Assembly: GCA_025094145.1 (NCBI GenBank)
Contig: JALLLS010000068.1
Span: forward strand, 1-64,000
Direction of reading: 5' to 3'
From: Spinellus fusiger
Lineage: Eukaryota; Mucoromycota; Mucoromycetes; Mucorales; Phycomycetaceae
DNA: 64,000 nt
In this document: piece after piece, positions 45,341-58,119 of the stretch
Position numbering within the stretch: position 1 is the stretch's first letter
How the letters are laid out: each line of letters begins with the position of its first letter
Notes under the pieces: model-generated
Seen by the model: only the letters and a program-made list of their open reading frames with translations
Told to the model about the DNA's origin: nothing
Database searches by the model: none
Position numbers and translations under genes: made by a program

Positions 45341-47327
45341 ATGCCTATTCGCAGCAAAAGTCAGGGCACTCTTGGATCCGAGTCCCAAGCATCCCAGTCT
45401 ATCATTGGAGAACGTAGTCTGCTAATTGAAGAAGACACAGCTGTTGTCTCTTACTACAGCAGAAGCATTGATATCCGCACACGAGAAGAGGAAGAAGAGG
45501 ACTGGACAAGGCGTTGGAGTGATGACGAAGACGACGACATATCGGGTGACCTGCCATTAGACCAAGTAACCAAGACAATCCATGCCTTGCTTATCTACGA
45601 GCCACTGCCCGAGCCATTGGGTCCACTGTTGCCCGTCCACCCTATGCATCGTAGGAAACCCAGCCGACGAGGGTTCTTCCGTGCTTGGAGCAGTCATACC
45701 ATTGCCAGTACCAGTGGTCATACCAACACGCGATTCCCTAGAGATGTTTCCCAGGCCTTTTCTCTTTCTCCTTCTCTTGCTATGGCCAAGGCAGCCGAAG
45801 CAGCCCGAGAAACCCAGTCTGCCCAATGCATATGGGAAGTGGCCCATCGAGCCTCCATGTGTGCTGTCCTTGCTATGCTAGGTGAGAACAAACCAGGCAT
45901 GGAGAAGGACGCTATTGAAGGATTGGCTCTTGCTGTCCTTACTTATGGTCTGAGCCAAAGACCAGCAACACAGTCAGAGATCGTTTTTCTCCAGCAGATA
46001 CTTCTTAGGCCGTGGTTTAAGCGACGTTCAGGTGAGTTGTCTTTAGGATGAGACATGTCCTAGGGTTCTTATGTCTTGACTGTAGTAATACAATGGGCTA
46101 TTGAGTACAATTGTCAGAGTGTATTGGGAGAGAGCTGTGTTCTTGCTACTCTTGAGGTAAGCATAGCTCATCTACAGTACCATGAACGGATATGTGTATT
46201 ATAGACACTTTGGCAGACAGGCCCTGATTGGCGTAGTGATAGAGAACATCCCTCCTACTTATGGAGTACTCTCCACTATACCCCACCATGGCCTTCTACG
46301 ATGGCCCACTATTTGGCACGCTGGCCTAATCACAAATACCAAACACTTGTTGCTGTTATATCAGGTCTTGTCTATATTGGACTCCATTGCTCTGTTATAG
46401 CCAACAAGGACTACACCAACTACCGCCCCTACCCCTATGAATATGTTTACTATGAATGGGTGATCTCTGATCTTCTGTTGGAGCTGTACACTACACTCTG
46501 CCATCCTATTCTCCATCTACAAAAAAGCAGTTCATGGTTCTCACTAGTGACCACGTCTCTTCTTCTCAGTGCATTCATCACACGCATTGTGGGCCTCTCT
46601 CTCCATGGTCTTATCAACAAGGCCTACTATCTCCAGACATCCTATAGTCTATTGGCCTGTGCCACTCCTCTTTTGTTCTGTCGTCTTCTACTGTGGACAG
46701 ATACTGCTTGCTGGTCTATTACAAGACTCAAGATACTGATGCATAGATGTGTGTCGGGTTCTGCCAGTGTGCTTGGACTAGCAGCAGGTGTTATTCTTGC
46801 CTTTTGGATATGCATTAGTGCTCTTCAGAAGGATGATATGAGTGCTTGGAAAGTCCTCTACTATCTTGCATTGGGTGCTGTCCAGTAAGTCCATTGTCCC
46901 ATAGCATAGTAGAATCTAATGGACTAGTGCACCCGAGGTAGCAGATACAATTGCGTATCAGCCAGCACTCGTGGGCAGTCTCCTCTTTCTCTACCTGTTC
47001 CTGATGAGTGTCGTTATCACTGGGATGGTGACAGCTTCTTTCCTATCTGTACTATTACAAGTGACGGCTGAGATTGACTCTCTCCAACGTATTTCTAGTG
47101 CCACCCGTGTTCTTGAGCCACCCGCCCTAAGAGCCCACCTGCCCAATGCTGCTATTGAGATTGTCTTTGCCCTGATCCAACGACTCCTTGGGGCAGGAGG
47201 ATACAAAAAGCATTCGTATCCTAGGCGGTCTCTAGATATCACTCGTCAGTTGTGTTGGTACCTTGTATTTTCACCTATTATCCTTAGTGTAGGCATTGTG
47301 GAGTATTTTGTATATCTCTCATCATAA
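45341..47327 (+). CDS. Polytopic membrane protein, YVC1/TRP-like channel
   Basis: Exons 45341-46031, 46086-46156, 46205-46884 and 46928-47327 total 1842 nt (613 aa). The N-terminal third is soluble: an acidic stretch (EEEEEDWTRRWSDDEDDD), then a helical linker with VTKTIHALLIYEPLPEP. About six hydrophobic segments follow between residues 335 and 610 (for example LVAVISGLVYIGLHC, SLVTTSLLLSAFITRIVGL, VLGLAAGVILAFWICISAL, LVGSLLFLYLFLMSVVITGM, and WYLVFSPIILSVGIVEYF). The pattern EWVISDLLLELY and a late FLYLFLMSV helix resemble fungal vacuolar TRP channels (YVC1), which release calcium from the vacuole. The homology is judged by pattern only; another polytopic family is possible. Confidence 0.65.
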
Positions 47328-47360
47328 CTATTCCAGTGTAATCTAAATCTCACCCTAATG

Positions 47361-47400
47361 AAATCCAATCCGATCCGATCCAATCCAATCCAACCCAATC
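47361..47400. repeat. Short tandem repeat, unit about CCAAT/CCGAT
   Basis: About eight imperfect 5-bp units (AATCC/GATCC) lie just downstream of the stop codon of the TRP-like gene. Confidence 0.75.
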
Positions 47401-47809
47401 CTACTCTAATATAAAATCAAATGAAAATTGGCGGTGTCCTAATAATGCCTCTCCTCACCACTATCACTTATTTGATACACTGGAGCGATTGCCTATTAAG
47501 GAAAGTGTCATCGCTGCACTTTTTCTTTTTTGTTCTCTTGTTTCCCTGTTTCTTCTTTTTCCTTCTCTTCCGTGTCGATTGCGTGACATTAAGCAAGTCA
47601 CATCCATACCCTTCTCCTTTGGTATATTTAGTCTTTATATTTTTATATCATTTTTGTTTTGTTTTAAAGGGGTGGGTGGGTGGAGAGAAGAGTTGACCTT
47701 GTTTTAGTAATGGTAAATAGTGGGAGGACTGTCTTTTTTATGTATATATATTATATTATCTCTTTCCTCTTCTTCTTCCTCTTGCCTTATGCCCATCTCG
47801 TAGAATATC

Positions 47810-49427
47810 ATGGCAGCAGAATACAAGCAAAAGTTATACGATATCCAACGCAGAGGAGATAACCGCACATGTTTTGACTGTGGAGCACCCAACCCACAAT
47901 GGGCCAGTGTCTCTTACGGTATCTTCATCTGCTTAGACTGTTCTGGTATTCATCGGTCGTTTGGTGTGCATATCAGGTACATGGGCTGTTTTTTATGGAC
48001 ACCTCTGCTCAATAACAATATTAACAATATTAACAATATTAATATTAATATGAATGCTCTACTTATGTCCTGTTTAGTTTTGTACGGTCTATCAGTATGG
48101 ACAAGTGGTTTGATGACCAACTAAAGAAGATGGACGTAAGTGTTCTTAGGGTCCATGAGTTCCCCTTTCTCTTTCATTTTTTTGTAACTCTTGTTTAGGT
48201 GGGAGGCAACCAAAAAGCCAAGACATTCTTTGACCAGCACTTGGAAGATGGATCTCAAATGTCAGTAACCCAGAAATACAATAGCCATGCAGCTACTCTT
48301 TACCGTGAAAAGCTCTCGGCAGAAGCAGAGGGACGTGTCTGGACTCCTTCTTCTGCTTCTGCCACACGTAGCTCAGCTTCCACAGCAACTGCAGGGGCTT
48401 CTACTCGATCATTGAACTCCATGGGCACAGGCACACGCAACATATCTTCTGCTTCATTGGCAGGACAGCGCAGTGGTTTGGATCGACAGACAGTCTCTAC
48501 CCATGGCTCTGGCTATTCCAGCGACCCCTCTCCTGCAGGACTCTCGAACAAATCCATGAATGAAGCCTATTTCTCTCGACTGGGAGGAGAGAATGAAAAC
48601 CGACCCGAGTAAGTGTGTGGGTGGGTGGAGTTCATAGGCCACTAACACAGGCCATTAGCCATCTTCCTCCTAACCAAGGTGGAAAGTACACTGGCTTTGG
48701 TAATCCTGCTTGTAAGTCCTATCCAGACCTGTTCCCATCTCACCTTGTTTGATAGTTGAGAACCACACCAATACCAACACTGCACCCGATCTGAATGAGT
48801 TGATCAATGATCCAATGCAGGCTCTCTCCAAAGGCTGGTCTCTTTTCTCAGTGGGGGTGGGAGAACTGACCAAAGTGGCTTCAGAAGGAGCACGTTTGGC
48901 TGTTCAGGGTGCAGGTCAAATTGGCAAATATGCCAACGATAACTACGTAATACCTGCCACTACGCAGCTCAACGATCCCAACTTTAGAAACAATGTCAGT
49001 GGCTATGTAAATTCCTTTGCTCAAAAGGTAAGTGGAGAGAAGTGTCTGTTATATATATATATATAAATATAAGAGAGAAAGAAAGAGAGAGAAGGTCACT
49101 CAACATGTTTTATAGACACAGTCCTTGTACGATACAGCCACTAACCGCCCTGCTTCTGCTCCTGGCCTTCATACTTCCTCCTACTCCTACTCCTCTCACT
49201 CCAGTCCCAGCCAGACACACAGCAGCGACGACTTTTTCCAATCCCCCGTCCACGACTTCCAAAAAACAACCAACACCACGACTACAGGTTCTCGTAGTGC
49301 CTCGCCTATTTCACCCAACTACGGCATTCTTTCTGCTTCTCTCAATACGACGAGAGCAAGAACTCCCTTGAGAGAATCAGTAAAGAAGCCCAAAGGCCAT
49401 TCAGATGATGAATGGGAAGGATGGTAA
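47810..49427 (+). CDS. GCS1: ArfGAP of the Gcs1/ArfGAP1 type
   Basis: Six exons: 47810-47976, 48078-48135, 48199-48608, 48659-48711, 48756-49027, 49116-49427; total 1272 nt (423 aa). The N-terminal ArfGAP zinc finger is CFDC ... CLDC (C-x2-C-x16-C-x2-C) followed by the arginine-finger region [21 protein letters not shown]. The middle is Ser/Thr-rich and probably flexible. A helical stretch ([20 protein letters not shown] and [10 protein letters not shown]) resembles membrane-curvature-sensing segments of ArfGAP1. The end DDEWEGW is an acidic Trp motif like those that bind adaptors. It stimulates GTP hydrolysis on Arf1 in Golgi-ER vesicle traffic. Gcs1 versus Age2-like assignment is by overall order. 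Confidence 0.9.
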
Positions 49428-49797
49428 TAAGAAAGACACATTCATCTGCTATCTTTCTCTTTTATTCTTCCTTTTTTTTTGCTATTCATATACTTTGATT
49501 CATCCCAATAAAAAAATACAAACAAAAGAGGGATTCTCTATTCAAGTAGTTGTGCTGGTGCCATTGGGCCAAACAGACAGGGTATCTCAGAGTCATATCC
49601 TCACAGATCAAAGTTCTCTATTTGATCTTATCCATTAAATGCACAAATACAGATGTCTTGGAGAACACACTAGAGACAGAGAAGGAGGCTGAAGGATAGA
49701 ACTAGGCAGTAGATAATACTGGCATAATAGTAGCATCAATAATTATAATAAAAAGGTGTGTGCAATACCCTTGGCTGATAGAAATTATAGTGTTATT

Positions 49798-51822
49798 CTA
49801 AAGAGTTATATCCTCAAAGGAAAAATAAGCAATATCTTGACAGCGAATAGAGATGAGTCCTCGATAAATACTTTCTTTCCACTGTTCTTTGCGTAGGGAA
49901 GATTTTCTCTCGGCGTGTTTTTTCCATGTCTCCAATGTAATAGTATAATTACTAGCCTCAAGTGCCTCATTGGGAAGCAGTTCGTAGGATCGACTCAAAT
50001 GTTCCTCGTCCTTCGTATAAACATGATACCATCGAGCCATGCTCTGTTCTACTGATTTTTCATGCTCTTCTTGGTGATACCAGTCTATCTCTGGAGGGGC
50101 CTTTCTTTTTAGAGTATTTTTCATTCTCTTCAACAGTGACAATGATAATAGCTGAATGGAATGAGTTGATTCTCTTTCATTGTTAGAATAAGAACGTGTG
50201 GAAATAATTCTCGATATTATAAGTTTGTCAAATGTGTGGTTTGGCATGTTGATTTCTACCAAGTAATTAGGAAACACCTGCTTATTATAAGCACTATAAA
50301 TACTCAGAGAGGATAGTTTGGGGCAACGAATGGACAAATGATTTGTGATGGCATGTATATCCAAGGTAAGAACATGAATAGATAGCCCAGATAAGTAAAC
50401 ATGAATCTGTGGAGATTTCTTATGGTATTTATCTGATAGTATCAATTTACCATTACCAAGAGACAGCTTCTTCAAAAGAGGACAAAAATCCAAAATAAAA
50501 TCCAATGTAAATACAGTTTCCATATTTCCAGAGATGGTGAGAGAAGTAAGGCGTTGATATTGACCCAATGAGCAAAATAGATTGGAATTATTGCAGTCAT
50601 TCCATTCTCTTAATTCCAATGTTTCGAGAGTGTCTCGTGAAGAATCTGGCATGGCTTTAAAGTGACTGTAGTCTTGAAATGGATGTCTTGCAATATTGTG
50701 AAATGTCAACCTTAAGGTAGTAAGAGACGCACCAGAACTTTGAAGTGCCTCAAAGAAATGTCTTCCTGGCCATAGATTCAATGAAATGCCATGATCAGTA
50801 AAGGAACGAAGATGAGGCCATTGTTGTGCCATGGCCATGTAAATGTTATCGTTGTTTTCTAGTTCAAATTCTGTGGACATGTCACGAAATTCCGTAGAGA
50901 ATAATACTGAGTTGGAGAACTCTTCCAAGTGAGGGTATTTGCGTATAAAGTAGTACATGTTTTTCCAATGGTCAAAAAAAGCACCATACAAGTGAAGAAC
51001 ACGCATATTATTGGCAGAAGAGATTACTCTGTTGGTTAAATCAGTAGGTTCTAATCGCATTATCGATACTTTAAAATGCTCAAGGTGGGGACATGTGCTA
51101 TGAATCAACTCCATATCATCCAATGTAAGTCCATGGCGAGTATTAGAAGAACCAACATACTTTTCGTATGCTCCTGTAAGATCGAGTTGTCTTAAATTGG
51201 GTGCAAAAGACAGTATAGATCCAAGTTGATGATCTCGAATTCAATCATTAATCATTGCTCCTTCCAGCCGTAATTGGGTGAGTCGATGGCCGTGTTCTTT
51301 AATAAGAGTACTTGCATGACGTTCCTCATTAAGAACTGGGAGTCTTTCAATGTATTTTAAAGTGTTGAGTCTGCTTGGACTAGGGAGATAGCGCCATAGT
51401 TTTGGGTCAAGTTCAATACTGAGGAGATGGGGACAGTATTCTACTATGTAGTTGAACTCCTTATTAGTCAACCCAACTGGATATTCCATCGTCAAGTATC
51501 TAACAAGACATCCAAATCCTTGGCCCTGGGAGGTTGTTTGAAGGAGTGTTCTGTAGAATAACTCTAGTTGTGTTCGTCTTCTTATCAACACATTAGTGTA
51601 GAGAGAGTGTGCAAATGATTTGGACCATGCTTTATTGACTAGAGAACATTGAGCTTTATCCGCTGTGCTCAAGTGCTGAGCAGTTATCTCGAGAATCTCA
51701 TCGGGAACAGAATAGCTCATTGCAATGTTGGTTTTGTCTGTTGTAATAGCCATTATAATGGTTGTGGAAAGGGCTGTAGAAAGAGCCACCATGTGAATAT
51801 TTTTCTTTTTATATATACTCAA
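49798..51822 (-). pseudogene. F-box/leucine-rich repeat gene with a single in-frame TGA
   Basis: One frame is open from 51822 to 49798 (675 codons) apart from a TGA at 51241-51243, between GAMIND and IRDHQLGS. An F-box lies at YSVPDEILEITAQHLSTADKAQCSLVNKAW. Leucine-rich segments follow (CPHLLSIELD, LTQLRLEG, APNLRQLDLTGAY, CPHLEHFKV, CPLLKKLSLGNG, CPKLSSLSIYS). The ATG at 51720 (MSYSVPDE) is the more likely start than 51822. F-box/LRR proteins select substrates for SCF ubiquitin ligases. Protein pattern continues unchanged after the TGA, so this is either a very recent pseudogene, a sequencing error, or a stop that is read through. Confidence 0.8.
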
Positions 51823-52200
51823 GTGTCAAATATTGAACAGCCGAATGGTCTTTATCTTTTATTTTTAACGAGTGCTAAAAGTATAGAAATCACATATACC
51901 ATCTTCACAAACTACTGTCGCACTTTCTCAATGCTATTTGTTATATAATTATTATACTGTCTGTAATATCTATAGAGTAAATATTCCTATTTTCCTTATT
52001 ATTGGCAGTACTAATAATAAATACAGCCTACTACATAGCATATACACTCCATGAACTACGGGCTTCATCAACAGGTTTAGTTTATTAAGAATTCTGGTCT
52101 GCCTGTCATATTTCTTGTATCTCTTGTATCTATAAGATAGTTTCTGCTTTAAGTGATGGACCAATATTTAAAAGTTTATATAAAAATGATTTGTGAAAAT
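51823..52200. other. Intergenic, no gene seen
   Basis: Promoter side of the F-box gene. A 64-codon minus-strand frame (52164-51970) lacks support. Confidence 0.4.
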
Positions 52201-53040
52201 GAAGTGACTAAAAAGAAGAATCCGGATATTTTAAATTTAGATATTCTATTCTATTATCTATACCTTATCTTGATAGTACTATAAATTCATAAACTCCTTA
52301 GATATAAGCATAGAGTTTCCAATAAATAAAGAGAATAGTGTTTTAAATACAAAACAGTAATTTTATATGTAAGTTAATTAGTAACTACCATTAGTCTTTG
52401 GCATCTATCACAGCCTGACATCTCCGCCCTATGCTGGTGATGAGGTTGTATGTTACTTCCTTTGATACTTTACCTTATTCCAGCATCTGGGCAGCATCTG
52501 GGCAACCTCCAACTTTTGTTTAGTGGATCCACCAGAATCAATATTCTATTTTCTTCTTTGTAAGAAGCTTTATCACTGTACTGAATAAACATGAGCCTAT
52601 TTCATCAAGATATTTCCTTAAAGTTGGTCTTGATGGTCATGTCTGCCATGATGGCTACTTTGGTCTAGTGGGTATCCCTTACTATTGTTTCTTTCTTCTC
52701 AAGCACCAGAGGGGCCCTATCTTTGAGTTTTCTCTTTCAATCACTCTTGTGTGAGGGTTCAACTTGGTTGGTTTCCTTGTAGTGTTTTACAATATCTCTT
52801 ACAGTCGAGGCTGATACGTTGAACATACGAGATGTCTCTACCTGAGTGGATCTTATTTGATTCACAATGAATATCTCATGGAAGAAAGCACATTGACGCT
52901 CACAGAAGGATCTATATTTCACTCTCATCACATTGAATCTTTACTTTAACAGGTCGCATATCAAACCACAACAAATATCTTTTTTTAGACCATAGAACAG
53001 TCAATACAAGGACAATTTTATTTCGAGAAGATCACACTAC
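52200..53040 (-). mobile_element. Tc1/mariner remnant, heavily decayed
   Basis: A terminal-like GTGACTAAAAAGAAGAATCC lies near 52203. CATCTCCGCCCTATGCTGG near 52420 matches the transposase end of the 18880/22750/43426 family. The minus-strand helix-turn-helix piece VETSRMFNVSASTVRDIVKH (52931-52740) is homologous to the copy at 19162. The middle is mostly gone. Confidence 0.65.
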
Positions 53041-53312
53041 TCAATAGACAGAATTCCAAAAGTATCTCAAGGCAGTAGAGGGGCGCTCTATAGGTGATCC
53101 ATGTGGTAAGCATGGCAACAGAGAAAGAATAAAGTAAACTAGATCTATAGTGTAATTGTAGTGTGTAGGTATTCTCAACTCTATACTAGTGAATTCTCTC
53201 TCTATTCTCATCCTATCTTCATGACACCCACACTTGGGGGGTTATATATAAAAAAAAGGGCAGTCTATAGAAAAGGAGAAAGAGAAACTAATGAAATGTA
53301 CATAATAAGAGA

Positions 53313-55570
53313 TTAGTGAGAAGAAGAAGGGGAAGACGCCAGCGCCTGAAGCATTACTAGGCAGTTGTGACATCTGAAGACAAGACCATTGGCTAGACTG
53401 TATTTGCTTTTGGCATAAGAACCTATGCCTACTCCATACTGTCCCCGATCATTGGCCTTGAGAACAATATGGAGTTCTGCCATTGCTTTCTTATAGTCCT
53501 TCTCCATCATCAGCATTTGTGCCTTTTCATAATAGGCAAAGTAGTAGATGTAGTGGTCCATGCGTATTTTGCTTGCATTCTCAAAGACAACTTGCAATGA
53601 TTGTGTATGTCCTGTATGTCTTCTCAGTTCTTCTTGTGGGGATTCTGATGGGTATTTGCACAGATTTCGTAATAAGACAGCATAGAGATAGTAAATCAGA
53701 CAGAGATCATCATAGTAACTTGCGCTAGAAACATCCAATCCATTGATCTCTTTTTCAATGCGACTCAGGTGATGCTGGAGAAGGCTTGGCGGCATAGACT
53801 CAAAGGCTAAAAAGACATGAAGCATCTCGAGGTCAGGCAGCACAAGTCTTTGCTGTGAAAGAAATGATCGGGATTTACGTGATACAAATTTCTATAGTCC
53901 TTCTTATCAGTAAAAAGAAGAAGAAAAGCTTACTGCAGCCTTCACGAGGAAGGAGCATGAAAAGAAAATTTACCTCAAGAGGAATGGACTTGCCTGCCAC
54001 CTTCTTTTTTGAACTTCCTACTTTCTTCATTAGGTCTTGTATCTTGGAGGAGGTCTCTGGGTCTTGCTCTGGATTGCCGTATGTCTTCATGTAAAGGGAG
54101 ATGGCTTGTAAATACGTATACACAGCCGTAGACCAGTTGCTTTCAATACGCAGACTCTCGAATAATGTATGGGCTTTCTCCCAATCACTCTGTGCCATGG
54201 CAATCACACCCAATTCCCAATAACAGATGTGCTGGATTTGTTTCCAGTCCTTCTGAGTATCCACAGCCAGCTGATATTGTACTTTTGCCTCCTCCAGCTT
54301 CTGCTGAGTCACCAATAGCCGACCATTGAAATAGAGAAAGAACACACCCTTGGGGTAAAGAGCAAGGTTGTAGTTCAGCACCTTTTCTGCCAGGATCAAT
54401 GGATGGGCGTTGAGTGAGAGTGACTTTGAAAGGACAATATGGTATGTGAGTATCACCATATCACACAACTGACGGCGCAGTCCTTCTTCTGGGCCTTGGA
54501 GCTCGGGCAGTCCAGCAGGCACCTCCTTGCCTTTATAAACATCCCATCCGCCAATAGACTCAAGCACAGCCATCCCATGCTCACGATCCGATGAGAATCC
54601 AACGAATTCAGCTACCTTGACTACGGAAGGAGGAAGCATCGAGAATACAAGGTTAAAGCAGCCTACACCAAGAGCCACTCCCGAGGTAAAGTGATCCTCT
54701 ATTTTATAATGTGAAATATCTTTTCCTTCGTCGGCTTGTTGCTGTACAAAGGTTACATATTTCTCAAGGTTGCAATAGATAGTGTAGCTGGTGCGAATGT
54801 TGAGTCCTTCACGCAGGAAAGAAACAATGCTTTCATCATAAATAGTGTTGAGCAAGGCCTTGAGGAGATGTGCTTCAGCATATACAAGTTCCTGTACACA
54901 TGCACTGGAAATAAATATACCATACTAGAGAAGACACTATGCCACATAACAGAACCCATGTCTGTTTCTCTAGAGTGGGGAGAGACAGAGAGAGAAGAGG
55001 GGAGAGAGAGAAGAGGGGAGGGAAATCTCCACTTACAGCATGTCTTTGAATTAATGTCATGGATTTGATGTATTCCAAATGACTATTACTTTTGACCCAA
55101 GTGGTAATGTTATCCAACCACCCTCCTTCCTTCTTTCTTTCATGGCTAGCTAATAGTGTGGTCTTCTTGAGGGCTACTAGGGTGGCCTCAATGTCCTCTT
55201 GTGTGAATGTCATCATGGACTTGAGAAAAAGGATGAATCCATACCCCAATGAATAGTACATTGAGGTGTCTTGGTGAGGTTTCAAGATAGCCTCTGCTTC
55301 CAAAATACGAGAATTAAAGAAAAGATCAAGGGCTTTGCGGACCTGGGTAATACTGTCTAGCAGCTCCTTTTCTTTTCTTGTCATGGTTTCTTGGTTACTG
55401 GTAGGTGAGTGGCCGGGCGACTGGGGTGGCGTCGTGGGATGGGATAAGAAGGAGGATCCCAAGCGAGCCAGGGAACGTAATGCAAGTTTTGTGGGTGGTT
55501 TCTTTGGAGAAGTTGTGAACCCAAAGGAAAGTCTTTTTGCAGCCTTTTCTACAACAATGGATTCAGGCAT
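53313..55570 (-). CDS. TTC39/Iml2-type tetratricopeptide protein
   Basis: Three exons: 55037-55570, 53974-54891, 53313-53852; total 1992 nt (663 aa). The start MPESIVVEKAAKRLSFGF is followed by a Ser/Pro-rich linker. Then come FFNSRILEAEAILKPHQDTSMYYSLGYG, HFTSGVALGVGCFNLVFSMLPPSVVKVAEFVGF, NGRLLVTQQKLEEAKVQYQLA, HICYWELGVIAMAQSDWEKA, and MEKDYKKAMAELHIVLK near the end. The GCFNL-SMLPP block and the fill/emptying TPR pattern are typical of the Iml2/TTC39 family. Yeast Iml2 helps clear protein inclusion bodies through lipid droplets; the function here is by family only. Intron 1 (145 nt) contains a GA-rich repeat (GGGGAGAGAGAGAAG). Confidence 0.85.
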
Positions 55571-58119
55571 ACTAGAGATAAAGCAGCAGTAATAATAGAA
55601 GAAGAAGAAAAGAAGAAGTGTAGGTGCGTTGTCTTTATTTTCTCTCTCTCTCTCTTTTTTTTTGCCTTAATTAATTATTAATAATAAAAAGGCAATGGTA
55701 AATGATAGATACATTTATCTGGGGTAAGAGGAGCATAAATATGTGTTTTCAAAGCGGATAAAATAGATTCAATTCTCCATGGCTTATAAGAATAGGCAAT
55801 CACTCGAGCCGGTAACACCACTGCCTCTTCTGCTACTTATTCAGTCCATGTACCACGCAGCAAGAGAGGGAAGAAGTGTCCAAGGTGAACAGACTGCTTA
55901 TTTCCTATTGCTTATTACTGGTGCTCTTGTTGCACTACATTCACAGTGAAGTGTCTATTATCCTGCATGAATATGTCTGTGTATTAAACGGTGTGTCGAT
56001 ACAACCTATAAAAAGAGTGTTCTGTACAGTGGATAAGACATACGCTGGGTGGGGTGCTGTGTTTACTTTTGACATTTTAAGTAATCAAAGCTCAGTGTAG
56101 TTTGCTGACCCCTAAAGAGCTGACTGTGTATCCTACTCTATTATTTCTCAAAGTGTCCAGTGCTGTGTCTTGGTAAAAAACAGTAGTATCCTTTGTTTTC
56201 AAGAGAGGAAATATTTTTATTATTAAAAAGAAAAGATAGATCCATTAAAGACACTGTGCCATTCGAGTTGACTTTATTTGTGTGATGGTATTGATAGGTT
56301 GAGTTTTGCCCTATAACAAAACCCTTTTCTAATCTTATCTCTTGAGAGTGGGACTTGATGACTTGACTCTATTTATCAGCCAAGAACCCTTATGCCAACA
56401 AAGGATCTGTCCTCATATCATTTGCTGTCAAGAGAGAGTGGACGCTGAATTAGCCAGGTGTGTTACTCTTCATTGCCCTTTATTTTTATTTTTATATATC
56501 TCCATTTGTCTTGTTTATTATTATTATTAGCAAATTGGGTCTGGCAATAACAAATCCTTTGTTGGACCTATTTGTACATATTTTAGTAATGTGCTCTTTT
56601 TATTTATCTTTTTTTTAATCAATATATTTATCTATCTTTAACAATAAACACATCAGCTATATTTGGTATTTCTATTGACTGCTTCAAGACAATCTCAGTA
56701 GCAATTGAGTGTGACTGAATAGGAAATAGCCTTATTCTATTCAAGAAGCAGAAGGTGCATTGGGTATGTTGAGTTGGATGGAATCAACACACAAAGCACA
56801 AGAGAGTCTCTTGTGCTTAGTATAGGGGCAAAAGTAAATTACAGTATCTTGAGCCCAGATATCATAAGATCAAAATGGAATCAGCAACGTTATCTGTGGA
56901 GTTAGAAAATAGAAAGAAAGAAAGAAACCCCTTTGTCTGCAGAACCCAAACTTTGGTAAAAGAAAGAAAGAAAAAACAAGGTGCTCCTGTGTGTACCTAA
57001 TTTCAGGTCTTTTTTAGCATATAATAAATGGCATTACGAATCCTTTGCTTTATTCATGTTGAGATCAAGTGCTTATTTGCTTATTTATTTGCTTATGGCT
57101 TACTCTTCCAATATTAATATAAAACCCAATATTAATTGTACATTTGTAGAGCTTTATCTCCATCCCTATATTTTATCCATGTTATACACATGTTTAAAAC
57201 CAATAAAAACACTGTAGTAAGATAATGAACACTATGGAACAACAGTAAGGGTTGACTTGACCCCTACTCCTTTGGCTTCATCTCCACATTGGACATTTGT
57301 AGGCAAATTAGCAAACATTTGAACAATTGATAGTTTAACCCAAACCACAAGGATTCTCGTTTATTTATTATATTATAATCTCCGAGGCGCTTTCTCTTGG
57401 TCAAAACTACTAGAGTGGGATTGAATCCATGCACTCACATTGTCTGCATTAAATGTGTTTCCCTTTTATTGTATCTGTTTTTATCAAGAAGAATGGGTTC
57501 TGTTGCCCTTGAAAGTGAGATTAAAATAAACAAGGCCATAATAAATAAGATAGATTCCAGTCTAGGCAATAAATAGTAATAACAAAAGAAGAGCTTAATA
57601 TTTCTTCCTGTCTAAAAGTATCGTTTGTTATTGTTTTGATACAAATGTATTGATGGTAAAGGAGGGACATTTCTAGTGAAGAAGAATGATAATATATATA
57701 TATATATATAATGTTGCTGGTACTTTAGTTTATACTACATTAGTCATAAAGCATTTCATTTTCACTATTTTCAGGACATAGTAAATGAGTAGGATGTTTT
57801 TTTTTGGGGTGGTGTGTTTTACGAGGCAGTATCACTTGTAAAGCAACACAAAGCACGCATTTCGATCTACTGTCTCTACTATTACTACCATTCTTAGTAT
57901 TAGGATCCGTGGTAGGATTCAATCCATACATGTACATGCACTTTTCATCCCCACCCACGCATCCTTCTCTCCATCCATCACAAAGCACCACCAACAAGTA
58001 CATCAGACCATGACATTAAACACAATGCTGCTATTATTTACGTAGTTGGTGTAGGAACAGTCAGTCTTCTCTTGATTACCAGCACCCGAGCTTATCAACA
58101 AAATAGATAAAAGGTAGTC
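55571..58119. other. Long intergenic region, no gene seen
   Basis: 2.5 kb lies between the promoter of the TTC39-like gene and the 3' end of the Mo25 gene. The few frames over 60 codons start at non-ATG codons or lack motif support. A (TA)n run lies at about 57692-57710 and a GAAA-rich stretch near 56914-56970. Confidence 0.5.

Noticed and set aside
55876..56100. Small secreted-protein candidate (hydrophobic start)
   Set aside because: The frame begins at GTG, not ATG, and there is no ATG giving a signal peptide; no supporting splice sites.
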